From contig DFGG01000091.1 in assembly GCA_002371695.1 (NCBI GenBank), positions 1 through 16,274 of the forward strand: a stretch of 16,274 bases of DNA. Direction: 5' to 3'. The notes beneath the pieces are model-generated. The model saw nothing but the letters and a program-made list of their open reading frames with translations, ran no database searches and was not told the DNA's origin. Of this stretch, positions 6,122-13,292 are shown piece by piece (position 1 is the first letter of the stretch; each line of letters begins with the position of its first letter). A program made the translations under genes and the position numbers. This DNA comes from a bacterium UBA3756 (lineage in GTDB: Bacteria; Bacteroidota; Bacteroidia; Bacteroidales; Bacteroidaceae).

Positions 6122-9100
6122 TCAGTTGATCTTGTAGTCGAGCATGTCATGACTCTCGATGAAGTCGATCAGCGTGTGGCGTACATCCACGTCGTGACCT
6201 TTCGAGCGTAACAGCACATGATGCTTGCCCTGAGGGTCACGCAACTGGAAGAAGAGCTTGGTCTTGCCGGGACTCTCGCTGATGAGCTCGCTGAGCTCTG
6301 CCACGATGCGCTCGTCGAACTTCTCCGGGTCGGTGACCAGCGAGATGGTGATACGGTCTACCGCACGCTCCTTCACCGTCTGCAGCAGCTCCACATTGGC
6401 CACCTTCAGCTCCTTCTGGTCGGAGTCGCGGTAGCGGGCCTGCATCTTCCCAGTGACGTAGACTGCCGCCCCCTCGATAAACTTGCCATTGAGTGCCAGC
6501 CAGTCGTCGCCAAAAAGGGTCAGTTCGCCAGAACCTTCGAAATCCTCGAGGGTGACAATGCCCCAAGGCTTGTTGGACTTGGCACTGAAGCGTGTCTGCA
6601 AGCCAGTGACGATGCCGCCCAGTGTGATGTCCTCCCGGTCCTGAAGGGCTATGCCGCGATCTGCCAGCTCAGTACAACGGGTGTTGCAGAGGTTGTCGAG
6701 GATGATTTTGTATTCATCGAGCGGATGGGCGGAGAGATAGATTCCCACGAGATCACGCTCCTTGTTCAGTCGCTCTATGTCACTCCATCGTACATCAGTC
6801 TTTGGGGGCTGCGGCTGGGCTATCTCCACACCGTCGCCAAAGGCTCCGAAGAGCGAGTTCTGCATCTCGGCCTTTTCCTGCTGGTAAAGCTGTCCGTAGC
6901 GCACCAAAGTGTCGAGGAACGTCTCGCCCTTGCCGTTGACGGCAAAGTAGTCCTCACGACGGATGCCGAAACTGTCGAAGCCACCGCTGAGTGCCAGACT
7001 TTCAAAGGCCTTGCGGTTGACGGAGGCAAAACTGACGCGCTGGGCAAAGTCGTAGATATCCTTATAGGGTCCGTTCTTCTCACGCTCATCGATGATGGCC
7101 AAGGCAGCAGAGTCGCCCATGCCCTTGATGGCTCCAAGACCGAAGCGGATCTCACCATGATGGTTCACACCGAATTTCTCATACGACTCGTTGACATCCG
7201 GTCCGAGCACATCGATCTTCATCTGCTTGCACTCATCCATCAGTTTGGTGATTTCTGTGATCTGGTCGCGGCGGCGCGTCATGATGGCGGCCATGAATTC
7301 TGCGGGATAATTGGCCTTCAGATAAGCTGTCTGATAGGCCACCCACGAATAGCAGGCAGCATGCGACTTGTTGAAGGCATAGGAGGCGAACTTCTCCCAG
7401 TCGGCCCAGATCTTCTCCAGCACCTTCGGGTCATGGCCGTTCTTCTTGCCGCCCTCGATGAACTTCGGCTTCATGGCGTCTACGATGTCTTTCTTCTTCT
7501 TACCCATCGCCTTACGCAGGGCGTCGCTCTCACCTCGGGTGAAGTCGGCCAGCTGGCGCGAGAGCAGCATCACCTGCTCCTGATAGACGGTGATGCCGTA
7601 GGTATCCTTCAGATACTTCTCCATACAGGGGATATCGTAGGTGATATCTTCGCGTCCGTTCTTTCGGGCAATAAATGAGGGGATGTAGTCCATGGGGCCC
7701 GGACGATAGAGGGCATTCATGGCTATCAGGTCTTCGAAGACCGTAGGATGCAGCTCGCGCAGATATTTCTGCATGCCTGCCGACTCAAACTGGAAGGTGC
7801 CGATGGTGCGGCCCTGCTGGTAGAGCTCGTAGGTCTTGGGGTCGTCGATAGGTATCGTGTCGAGGTCTACGTCGATACCTCGTGTCCTTTTGATGTTAGC
7901 GCAGGCTTCCTTCAGCTCCGAGAGTGTCTTCAGACCGAGGAAGTCCATCTTGATAAGTCCTGTCGACTCAATCACGTGTCCGTCGTACTGTGTGCAGTTC
8001 GTCTTCGTACCCTTGAAGTCAGGATCATCAGCCGTCGATACGGGCACATGGTCGCTGATGGGGTCGCGGCAGATGATGAAGCCGCAGGCGTGGATACCCG
8101 TGCCGCGCACCGTTCCCTCCAGCATCTTGGCATACTTGATGGTGTTGGCCAGCTGCGGATCGGTGGAAGCCTCGGCATCGCGCAACTCAGGCACATACTT
8201 GATGGCGTTCGCCAGATTCATCTTCGCATTGTCGGGCAGACGGTCGGGGATGGCCTTGCAGAGTGCATTGGAGATGGCAAGCGGCAGTTTCTCCACTCGG
8301 GCCACGTCCTTGATAGAGTTCTTCGTGGCCATCGAGGCATAGGTGATGATATGGGCACAGTTCTCGTGACCGTACTTGTCCATCACCCACTTGAGCACCT
8401 TTCCGCGACCGTCGTCATCGAAGTCGGTATCGATATCGGGCAATGAGATACGGTCAGGATTGAGGAAACGCTCAAACAGCAGGTCATACTTCAGAGGGTC
8501 AATCTTCGTGATGCCCAGGCAATAGGCCACCACGCTACCGGCAGCCGATCCACGTCCGGGGCCCACCATCACGCCCAGTTCGTCGCGGGCAGAGTTGATG
8601 AAGTCCTGCACGATGAGGAAGTAGCCAGGGAAACCCATCGTCTTCATGATATGCAGTTCGAAACGGATGCGGTCGTCCACCTCCTTGGGGAGTGAAGAGT
8701 GAAGAATGGTGTACGAAGTATCCGACTCCGCAATATTTACCTCTACCTTGTCCAGCACCAATTCCTTGTCTGGGGCATAACGCTGCTTGCCGCCTTTGTA
8801 GGCCAGTTCTGCCAGATAGTCGGCCTCGAACTTGATGCGATACAGCTTGTCGTAGCCACCCAGTTTCTTGATCTTTTTCTCGCCGTCCTCCCTCGACATG
8901 GGATTCTCGCCGTTCTCGTCGCGGGTGAACTCCTCGTAGAGCTGCTGCTCAGTAAACCTCTGGCGCCACTCATCCTCCCTGCCAAACGACTCGGGTATGG
9001 GGAAGAAAGGCATGATGGGGTCGTTGTCCAGACCGTACACCTCCACCTTATTCAATATCTCCACCGTGTTGGCCATGGCCTCAGGCACGTCGCTGAAGAT

Positions 9101-9922
9101 GTCGTTCATCTCCTGACGCGTCTTAAACCACTCCTGCTTAGAGTAGAGCATACGGGTGGGGTCGTCGAGATCCTTTCCTGTGGCCAGACAGAGCAGATGG
9201 TCGTGGGCCTCGGCATTGTCGCGGTCTACGAAGTGGGCATCATTGGTACAGATGAGTTTGATGCCGTATTCGCGGGCCAGTTCGATGAGCACCTTGTTGG
9301 CCTGCTGCTGCAGGGGGAAGGTCTCGCGGTTGGCTCGGATATCCGGATCGGTCACCTCGTGACGCTGCAATTCCAGATAGTAGTCATCGCCCCACAGCCG
9401 CTTGTGCCACTCGATGGCCTCACGGGCCCCGGCAATGTCGCCCTTTAATATCTTGGCCGGCACCTCACCAGCAATACATGCGGAGCATACAATCAGGTCT
9501 TCGTGGTACTTCTCCAGCTCCATGCGGTCGGTACGCGGACGGTTGTAGAAGCCGTCTACCCAGGAGTTACTGACAAGCTTGATCAGATTTTTGTAGCCAT
9601 GCTCATTCTTGGCCAACACGATGAGGTGGTAGCCGCCCAGGTCTTCTTTCGTTTCCTTCAGGCTCTTGTCACCACGTCGTGCCACGTACATCTCACAGCC
9701 GAAGATGGGCTTGAAGGGTTCGAGCCCTTTTTTCTTGCGCTCCTTGTTCACGCTGTTGCAGATGTCGTGAAATTCCTTAATCCCGAACATGTCACCGTGG
9801 TCGGTGATGGCCATGCCCTTCATTCCGTCGGCAATGGCTTTGTCTACAAGTTTCTTGATGCTCGACTGTCCGTCGAGTATCGAGTAGTATGTATGTACGT
9901 GCAGATGTACGAAATCTTCCAT
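6122..9922 (-). CDS. dnaE: DNA polymerase III alpha subunit (replicative polymerase)
   Basis: A 1266-residue protein, normal for Bacteroidetes DnaE. Order: an N-terminal PHP domain (about 1-240) beginning with HLHVHTYYSILDG; the polymerase core with the catalytic Asp pair in LPDIDTDF (D496, D498) and the third Asp in KMDFLGL (D660); fingers and beta-clamp-binding regions; helix-hairpin-helix elements; and an OB fold (about 1090-1170, ITLGGIVTGLQ). All nine PHP metal-binding positions known from Mycobacterium tuberculosis DnaE1 appear present: H8, H10, D17, H42, E77, H108, C149, D228, H230. This makes it a candidate for a polymerase with built-in proofreading. Its start is set by the HVH motif and a clean promoter 33 bases upstream. 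It is divergent from psd and leads the trxA operon. A short 7-bp repeat lies inside it at 8690-8710. Confidence 0.98.
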   Translation of the reverse strand: MEDFVHLHVHTYYSILDGQSSIKKLVDKAIADGMKGMAITDHGDMFGIKEFHDICNSVNKERKKKGLEPFKPIFGCEMYVARRGDKSLKETKEDLGGYHLIVLAKNEHGYKNLIKLVSNSWVDGFYNRPRTDRMELEKYHEDLIVCSACIAGEVPAKILKGDIAGAREAIEWHKRLWGDDYYLELQRHEVTDPDIRANRETFPLQQQANKVLIELAREYGIKLICTNDAHFVDRDNAEAHDHLLCLATGKDLDDPTRMLYSKQEWFKTRQEMNDIFSDVPEAMANTVEILNKVEVYGLDNDPIMPFFPIPESFGREDEWRQRFTEQQLYEEFTRDENGENPMSREDGEKKIKKLGGYDKLYRIKFEADYLAELAYKGGKQRYAPDKELVLDKVEVNIAESDTSYTILHSSLPKEVDDRIRFELHIMKTMGFPGYFLIVQDFINSARDELGVMVGPGRGSAAGSVVAYCLGITKIDPLKYDLLFERFLNPDRISLPDIDTDFDDDGRGKVLKWVMDKYGHENCAHIITYASMATKNSIKDVARVEKLPLAISNALCKAIPDRLPDNAKMNLANAIKYVPELRDAEASTDPQLANTIKYAKMLEGTVRGTGIHACGFIICRDPISDHVPVSTADDPDFKGTKTNCTQYDGHVIESTGLIKMDFLGLKTLSELKEACANIKRTRGIDVDLDTIPIDDPKTYELYQQGRTIGTFQFESAGMQKYLRELHPTVFEDLIAMNALYRPGPMDYIPSFIARKNGREDITYDIPCMEKYLKDTYGITVYQEQVMLLSRQLADFTRGESDALRKAMGKKKKDIVDAMKPKFIEGGKKNGHDPKVLEKIWADWEKFASYAFNKSHAACYSWVAYQTAYLKANYPAEFMAAIMTRRRDQITEITKLMDECKQMKIDVLGPDVNESYEKFGVNHHGEIRFGLGAIKGMGDSAALAIIDEREKNGPYKDIYDFAQRVSFASVNRKAFESLALSGGFDSFGIRREDYFAVNGKGETFLDTLVRYGQLYQQEKAEMQNSLFGAFGDGVEIAQPQPPKTDVRWSDIERLNKERDLVGIYLSAHPLDEYKIILDNLCNTRCTELADRGIALQDREDITLGGIVTGLQTRFSAKSNKPWGIVTLEDFEGSGELTLFGDDWLALNGKFIEGAAVYVTGKMQARYRDSDQKELKVANVELLQTVKERAVDRITISLVTDPEKFDERIVAELSELISESPGKTKLFFQLRDPQGKHHVLLRSKGHDVDVRHTLIDFIESHDMLDYKIN
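8690..8710 (-). repeat. 7-bp tandem repeat inside dnaE (two perfect units plus one degenerate)
   Basis: Plus-strand GAGTGAA GAGTGAA followed by GAATGGT. Read on the coding (minus) strand, it is TTCACTC twice, encoding part of the ILHSSLP segment just before KEVDDRIRFEL. Period 7 is not a multiple of three, so a change of one unit would break the gene. Short, but it shares period and TGA/TCA core with the arrays in pssA and before psd. Confidence 0.55.
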
Positions 9923-9954
9923 ATTTTAGGTTTGCATTCCTGCTTTTTGAGGTT

Positions 9955-9986
9955 CAAAGATACGGTGAAATATTGAGAATACCAAA
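9955..9986 (-). promoter_or_regulatory. dnaE promoter, Bacteroidetes type (TTTG, 20 bp, TATCTTTG)
   Basis: On the minus strand the -7 box TATCTTTG occupies 9962-9955, matching TAnnTTTG. A TTTG at 9986-9983 lies exactly 20 bp upstream in the -33 position. Transcription should start about 5-8 bases past the box, giving a leader of roughly 25 bases before the dnaE ATG at 9922. Confidence 0.8.
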
Positions 9987-9990
9987 AAAA

Positions 9991-10018
9991 TTCATAATTA
10001 TTAATTCATAATTCATAA
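9991..10018 (+). repeat. 7-bp AT-rich tandem array upstream of psd (TTCATAA, four units)
   Basis: Four consecutive heptamers, TTCATAA TTATTAA TTCATAA TTCATAA, three of them identical. The array lies between the divergent dnaE and psd promoters and covers the place where a -33 element for psd would be expected (10003-10006), where no TTTG is found. The rest of the 143-base dnaE-psd gap holds only the two promoters and short leaders. Confidence 0.75.
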
Positions 10019-10026
10019 TTTTTATG

Positions 10027-10034
10027 TACCTTTG
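10027..10034 (+). promoter_or_regulatory. psd promoter -7 box (TACCTTTG)
   Basis: TACCTTTG matches TAnnTTTG, 31 bases before the psd ATG, implying a leader of about 25 bases. Unlike the other promoters here it has no TTTG 20 bp upstream; that place is occupied by the heptamer array. It would drive psd, pssA and the DUF4834 gene. Confidence 0.65.
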
Positions 10035-10065
10035 CACCCGATTTAAGACAATCGACTGAATTTAC

Positions 10066-10755
10066 ATGGGAGAAAAGATAAAGAAACTGAAGAAGATTAG
10101 GATTCACCGTGAGGGTACTAGCGAGCTGTTGCTTTCAGCAGGTCTGTTGCTGTCTGTAGCCTCGCTGCTCTTGTATCTCTTCGACTCGCACATCCCTTTT
10201 TGGATCTTCATAGCCATCTTCTGTCCCGCCTGGCTCATGGCCCTCAATTTCTACCGTTGTCCCATCCGCTACTTCAACGGCGATACGGAGAAACTGGTCG
10301 TTGCTCCTGCCGACGGTAAGATTGTAGTGGTGGAAGAGGCTGAGGAGAATGAGTATTTCCACGACAAGCGCCTGATGATCTCCATCTTCATGAGTCCGCT
10401 CAACGTGCATGCCAACTGGTTCCCCGTCGACGGCAAGGTAAAGTTCGTCCATCACCAGAATGGCAACTACCACAAGGCCTGGCTCCCCAAAGCCAGCGAG
10501 GAAAATGAGCATGCCGACGTGATGATTACCACTCCCACTGGCGAGGATATCCTGGTACGCCAGATAGCCGGAGCCATGGCCCGCCGCATCGTCACCTATG
10601 CCAAGCCTAACGAGGAGTGCTATATTGACGAGCACATGGGATTCATCAAACTGGGTTCGCGAGTTGATGTGTTCCTGCCTCTGAGTGCCAAGCCCTGTGT
10701 TACCATCGGCCAACCCACCACAGGCGACCAGACAGTGATAGCCAAACTGAGTTAA
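10066..10755 (+). CDS. psd: Phosphatidylserine decarboxylase, short (archaeal-like) form
   Basis: A 229-residue pyruvoyl enzyme that converts phosphatidylserine to phosphatidylethanolamine at the inner membrane. Two hydrophobic segments (about 20-40 and 44-62) anchor it. The conserved core follows: APADGK (81-85), SPLNVHANW with H115, and the self-cleavage site LGSR with processing between G197 and S198, which makes a short alpha chain carrying the pyruvoyl group. LGSR rather than LGST, and the short length, are normal for this subclass, so this is not a mutation. The stop is 5 bases before the pssA start, placing it with its substrate-making enzyme in one operon. Start chosen at 10066 because the basic N-terminus precedes the first membrane segment and the promoter lies just upstream. 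Confidence 0.96.
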   Translation: MGEKIKKLKKIRIHREGTSELLLSAGLLLSVASLLLYLFDSHIPFWIFIAIFCPAWLMALNFYRCPIRYFNGDTEKLVVAPADGKIVVVEEAEENEYFHDKRLMISIFMSPLNVHANWFPVDGKVKFVHHQNGNYHKAWLPKASEENEHADVMITTPTGEDILVRQIAGAMARRIVTYAKPNEECYIDEHMGFIKLGSRVDVFLPLSAKPCVTIGQPTTGDQTVIAKLS

Positions 10756-10760
10756 GTGAG

Positions 10761-11477
10761 ATGAAGAAGCATATCCCAAATACGATTACCTGCTGCAACC
10801 TCATCTCAGGCTGTATCGCTACTTATTGGGCACTATGCGGTGTCTATGACACAGCCCTGTTGTTTATCGTCATTGGAGCCGTGTTCGACTTCTTCGACGG
10901 CATGACGGCACGCCTGCTGCACGTCTCCTCCCCTATCGGCAAGGAGCTCGACTCCCTGGCCGACGACATCACTTTCGGCTTTGCGCCCTCTGCCATCGTC
11001 TTCCATTTCCTCACCTCTCACCTCTCACCTCTCACCTCTCACCTCTCACCTCTCACCTCTCCCCTCTCATTTCTCCCCTACATCGCCTTCGTGATGGCCG
11101 CCTTCTCGGCACTCCGGTTGGCCAAGTTCAACCTCGACGAGCGTCAGGCCATGGGTTTTATCGGCCTGCCCACACCTGCCAATGCGCTCTTCTGGGGGGC
11201 ACTCATAGTTGGTAGCGAAGAATGGCTGGCCTCTTCACCTTATTATATATATGGCGTGATAGCGCTCATGCTGCTGAGTTGCTATCTGCTCGTCAGCGAA
11301 ATACCTATGTTTGCCCTCAAGTTCAAGACATGGGGCTGGAAGGGCAATGAAATCAAATATATCTTTATCCTCTCGTGTGTACCACTGCTGCTATTGCTGG
11401 GTGTCAGCGGTCTGGCAGCCATCATCGCCTGGTACATTGTACTGTCTGCCATTACTACCAAGAAACAATCTAATTAA
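10761..11477 (+). CDS. pssA: CDP-diacylglycerol-serine O-phosphatidyltransferase (phosphatidylserine synthase)
   Basis: A 238-residue polytopic membrane enzyme that joins CDP-diacylglycerol and serine. The full CDP-alcohol phosphatidyltransferase motif is present: D43-x2-D46-G47-x2-A50-R51-x8-G60-x3-D64-x3-D68. Later segments FSALRLAKFNLDERQ and GLPTPANALFWG are typical of the Bacteroidetes PssA. Psd, 5 bases upstream, uses its product. Odd feature: residues 84-106 (LTSHLSPLTSHLSP and onward), in the loop after the catalytic motif, are encoded by a 7-bp tandem array. This loop varies in length in the family, so in-frame expansion is probably tolerated. The frame is open throughout in this copy. 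The DUF4834 gene begins 11 bases after its stop. Confidence 0.96.
   Translation: MKKHIPNTITCCNLISGCIATYWALCGVYDTALLFIVIGAVFDFFDGMTARLLHVSSPIGKELDSLADDITFGFAPSAIVFHFLTSHLSPLTSHLSPLTSPLSFLPYIAFVMAAFSALRLAKFNLDERQAMGFIGLPTPANALFWGALIVGSEEWLASSPYYIYGVIALMLLSCYLLVSEIPMFALKFKTWGWKGNEIKYIFILSCVPLLLLLGVSGLAAIIAWYIVLSAITTKKQSN
11010..11079 (+). repeat. Heptanucleotide array in pssA: seven perfect CTCACCT units plus three degenerate
   Basis: Bases 11010-11058 are seven perfect CTCACCT units. They are followed by CTCCCCT, CTCATTT and CTCCCCT (11059-11079). Three units make 21 bases, or one LTSHLSP protein repeat, so copy changes in steps of three keep the frame while any other step shifts it. A perfect short tandem array of this kind is a strong candidate for slipped-strand change. 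Confidence 0.97.
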
Positions 11478-11488
11478 CACTGACCGAT

Positions 11489-11863
11489 ATGCAACTTTTC
11501 ATCGGCATATTCTTATTCGGCCTGATTGCCATAGCCATTATCGTGCTGGTAATCGTCAATTTCGCCTACAAAGGTATTCGTCAGATGCGTGAGGCTGCAG
11601 AAGAAACATTCGCCCGCAAGCAGAAACAAAAGGAGCAGAAGGAAAAAAATCCCTTCGGCGAAGATTATTTCAAGAGCAGTGATTCAGGTTCTCGCAGTCA
11701 ACGGCAGTATCAGCAAACAGGAGGAGGTACGCAACAAACAAAAAACACTGCCCGCAGAACGACTACGAGCAGTGGTGTGACCATCATTGACGACCGCAAT
11801 GAGGACAGGAAAATCTTCGACAGCAACGATGGTGAATACGTTGAGTTCGAAGAGGTGAAATAG
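11489..11863 (+). CDS. DUF4834-type small membrane protein
   Basis: A 124-residue protein with one N-terminal membrane segment (about residues 3-26), a basic/charged coiled stretch (YKGIRQMREAAEETFARKQKQ), the segment NPFGEDYF, a Ser/Gln/Thr-rich low-complexity middle, and a conserved-looking acidic end (VTIIDDRNEDRKIFDSNDGEYVEFEEV). This arrangement matches the uncharacterised DUF4834 family of Bacteroidetes, commonly next to pssA and psd. Function is unknown; membrane position and linkage suggest an envelope or phospholipid role, which is inference only. It lies 11 bases after pssA and ends one base from the convergent pyrH stop, with no terminator hairpin between them. Confidence 0.8.
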   Translation: MQLFIGIFLFGLIAIAIIVLVIVNFAYKGIRQMREAAEETFARKQKQKEQKEKNPFGEDYFKSSDSGSRSQRQYQQTGGGTQQTKNTARRTTTSSGVTIIDDRNEDRKIFDSNDGEYVEFEEVK

Positions 11864-11864
11864 C

Positions 11865-12575
11865 TTAGTTGTGTACCAGCGTGCCAATGGGCTCGCCTTC
11901 CATCACCTTCTTCAAGTTGCCAACCACATCCATATTGAACACATAGATGGGCAGGTTGTTGTCCTGACACATACAGATAGCCGTCAGGTCCATCACCTTC
12001 AGACCACGTGCCAGCACCTCTTTATAGGTAATCTCGTCAAACTTAGTTGCAGTAGGATCTTTCTCCGGGTCAGCCGTATAGACACCATCCACACGAGTAC
12101 CCTTCAGCATCACGTCGGCCTCAATCTCAATACCACGCAGGCTGCTGCCCGTATCGGTGGTGAAATAAGGAGAGCCCGTGCCTGCCGAGAAGATGCACAC
12201 ATACCCCTGCTCCATAGCCTCGATGGCCTTCCACTTGGTGTAGAACTCACCGATAGGCTCCATACGAATAGCCGTCAGCACCTTGTTCTTCACGCCTTCT
12301 GCTCCAAGGGCACTGCTCAGCGCCAGCGAGTTGATCACCGTGGCACACATGCCCATCTGGTCGCCCTTCACACGGTCGAAGCCCTTCTGCGAGCCCGAAA
12401 GGCCGCGAAAGATATTACCTCCACCAATCACGATGCCTATCTCTACACCCATCTCGCTGATTTCCTTAATCTGACGAGCATAATCACTCAGGCGCTCCGG
12501 ATCGATGCCGTAGCCCTGCTTACCCATCAGGCTCTCGCCCGACAACTTCAATAGGATTCTCTTAAACTTTGCCAT
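11865..12575 (-). CDS. pyrH: UMP kinase
   Basis: A 236-residue amino-acid-kinase-fold enzyme that phosphorylates UMP to UDP, feeding UTP and CTP synthesis in the cytoplasm. Diagnostic segments in order: LLKLSGESLMGKQGYGID (N-terminal phosphate-binding), GIVIGGGNIFRG, DQMGMCATVINSLAL, SAGTGSPYFTTDT, and LKGTRVDGVYTADPEKDP. Length is normal for bacterial PyrH, and the enzyme is usually a hexamer regulated by GTP and UTP. It begins 8 bases after the birA stop on the same strand, so the two are likely one transcript. The start is preceded by an AAGGTAT stretch that resembles the region before porW. Confidence 0.97.
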   Translation of the reverse strand: MAKFKRILLKLSGESLMGKQGYGIDPERLSDYARQIKEISEMGVEIGIVIGGGNIFRGLSGSQKGFDRVKGDQMGMCATVINSLALSSALGAEGVKNKVLTAIRMEPIGEFYTKWKAIEAMEQGYVCIFSAGTGSPYFTTDTGSSLRGIEIEADVMLKGTRVDGVYTADPEKDPTATKFDEITYKEVLARGLKVMDLTAICMCQDNNLPIYVFNMDVVGNLKKVMEGEPIGTLVHN

Positions 12576-12583
12576 ATACCTTA

Positions 12584-13285
12584 TTATATAATAAATGAAA
12601 CTTCCTTGAAAGCGTAGCGCCTCTCGCGGGCCTCCTCATCGCGCAACACCAGATGACCGTCATCCTCCACGTCAGCAATCTCGGCCATAAAAGCCCCATC
12701 CCTGTCAGTATAGGGATGAAAGCCTCTGCGACGATAAAGCATCGAGAGGTATTGTGCCCTCACGTCCTGGCCAAGATTTTTCTTCAGCGCTTCGAGGAAA
12801 TCGAGCAACAACTGCTCTCTGTCGGTCTCGTGCTCACAAATCTGCCAGAGCGACACTGGATTGGGAGCATCACTCCGGAACTCCCGCTGATTCACGTTCA
12901 GTCCTATCCCCACGATACTGTCGCGGATAATGCTGCCCTGCAGGCGGTTCTCTATCAGGATGCCGGCTATCTTGCCGTTGCGCCAATAGATATCGTTGGG
13001 CCACTTGATGCTCAAGTCTCCGATATGGTGCCCCAGGGCTTCGCAGAGTGCCAGCGACACCTGCATGGATATCTGGAACTGCCTGTTGGCTGGCAGCTCT
13101 GCGGGATGGAGCAGCACGGAGAACGTCAGGTTCTTGCCGCGCTCACTCTCCCACGAGTTGGTGCCACAGCCTCGCCCAGCCGTCTGATACTCCGCCCACA
13201 CTACACACGGGGTCAGGAACCCGTGTGTAGTTAGCCAGCGATTGGTGGAGTCGGTCTCCTCAATATGAATAATCTTAAAATCCAT
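12584..13285 (-). CDS. birA: Biotin-[acetyl-CoA-carboxylase] ligase, catalytic form without DNA-binding domain
   Basis: A 233-residue class I biotin protein ligase. It makes biotinyl-5'-AMP and attaches biotin to carboxylase carrier domains. Key segments: EETDSTNRW near the start, the adenylate loop TAGRGCGTNSW (family GRGxxGxxW), KWPNDIYW, GKIAGILIE, GIGLNVNQ, and a C-terminal SH3-like end. There is no N-terminal helix-turn-helix, so it should not act as a biotin operon repressor as in E. coli. The frame stays open upstream to 13504, but that part overlaps tadA antisense and lacks ligase homology. The start at 13285 puts the ligase fold directly after a promoter. The mRNA carries a strong hairpin within codons 18-29 (13200-13231). 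Confidence 0.94.
   Translation of the reverse strand: MDFKIIHIEETDSTNRWLTTHGFLTPCVVWAEYQTAGRGCGTNSWESERGKNLTFSVLLHPAELPANRQFQISMQVSLALCEALGHHIGDLSIKWPNDIYWRNGKIAGILIENRLQGSIIRDSIVGIGLNVNQREFRSDAPNPVSLWQICEHETDREQLLLDFLEALKKNLGQDVRAQYLSMLYRRRGFHPYTDRDGAFMAEIADVEDDGHLVLRDEEARERRYAFKEVSFII
13200..13231 (-). repeat. Perfect 12-bp inverted repeat (hairpin) inside the birA coding sequence
   Basis: Arms ACTACACACGGG (13200-13211) and CCCGTGTGTAGT (13220-13231) with an 8-base loop, half G/C. On the birA mRNA it forms about 55 bases after the start codon and covers codons 18-29, between the first helix and the GRGxxG loop. No T-run follows it, so it is not an ordinary terminator. Confidence 0.85.
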
Positions 13286-13292
13286 AAATCGC

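Noticed and set aside
6218..7678. Long plus-strand open frame opposite dnaE (486 codons), with others at 7748-8446 and 8699-9448
   Set aside because: All are mirror frames of dnaE caused by its codon usage; none has a promoter, signal or domain.
10651..10665. Apparent loss of the LGST cleavage motif in phosphatidylserine decarboxylase
   Set aside because: LGSR is normal for the short subclass of this enzyme, so it is not a defect.
11010..11079. CRISPR-like array
   Set aside because: The units are 7 bp with no spacers and lie within the open frame of pssA; it is a simple tandem repeat.
13200..13231. Hairpin in birA as an intrinsic terminator
   Set aside because: No T-run follows on either strand, and it lies early in an otherwise intact coding sequence.
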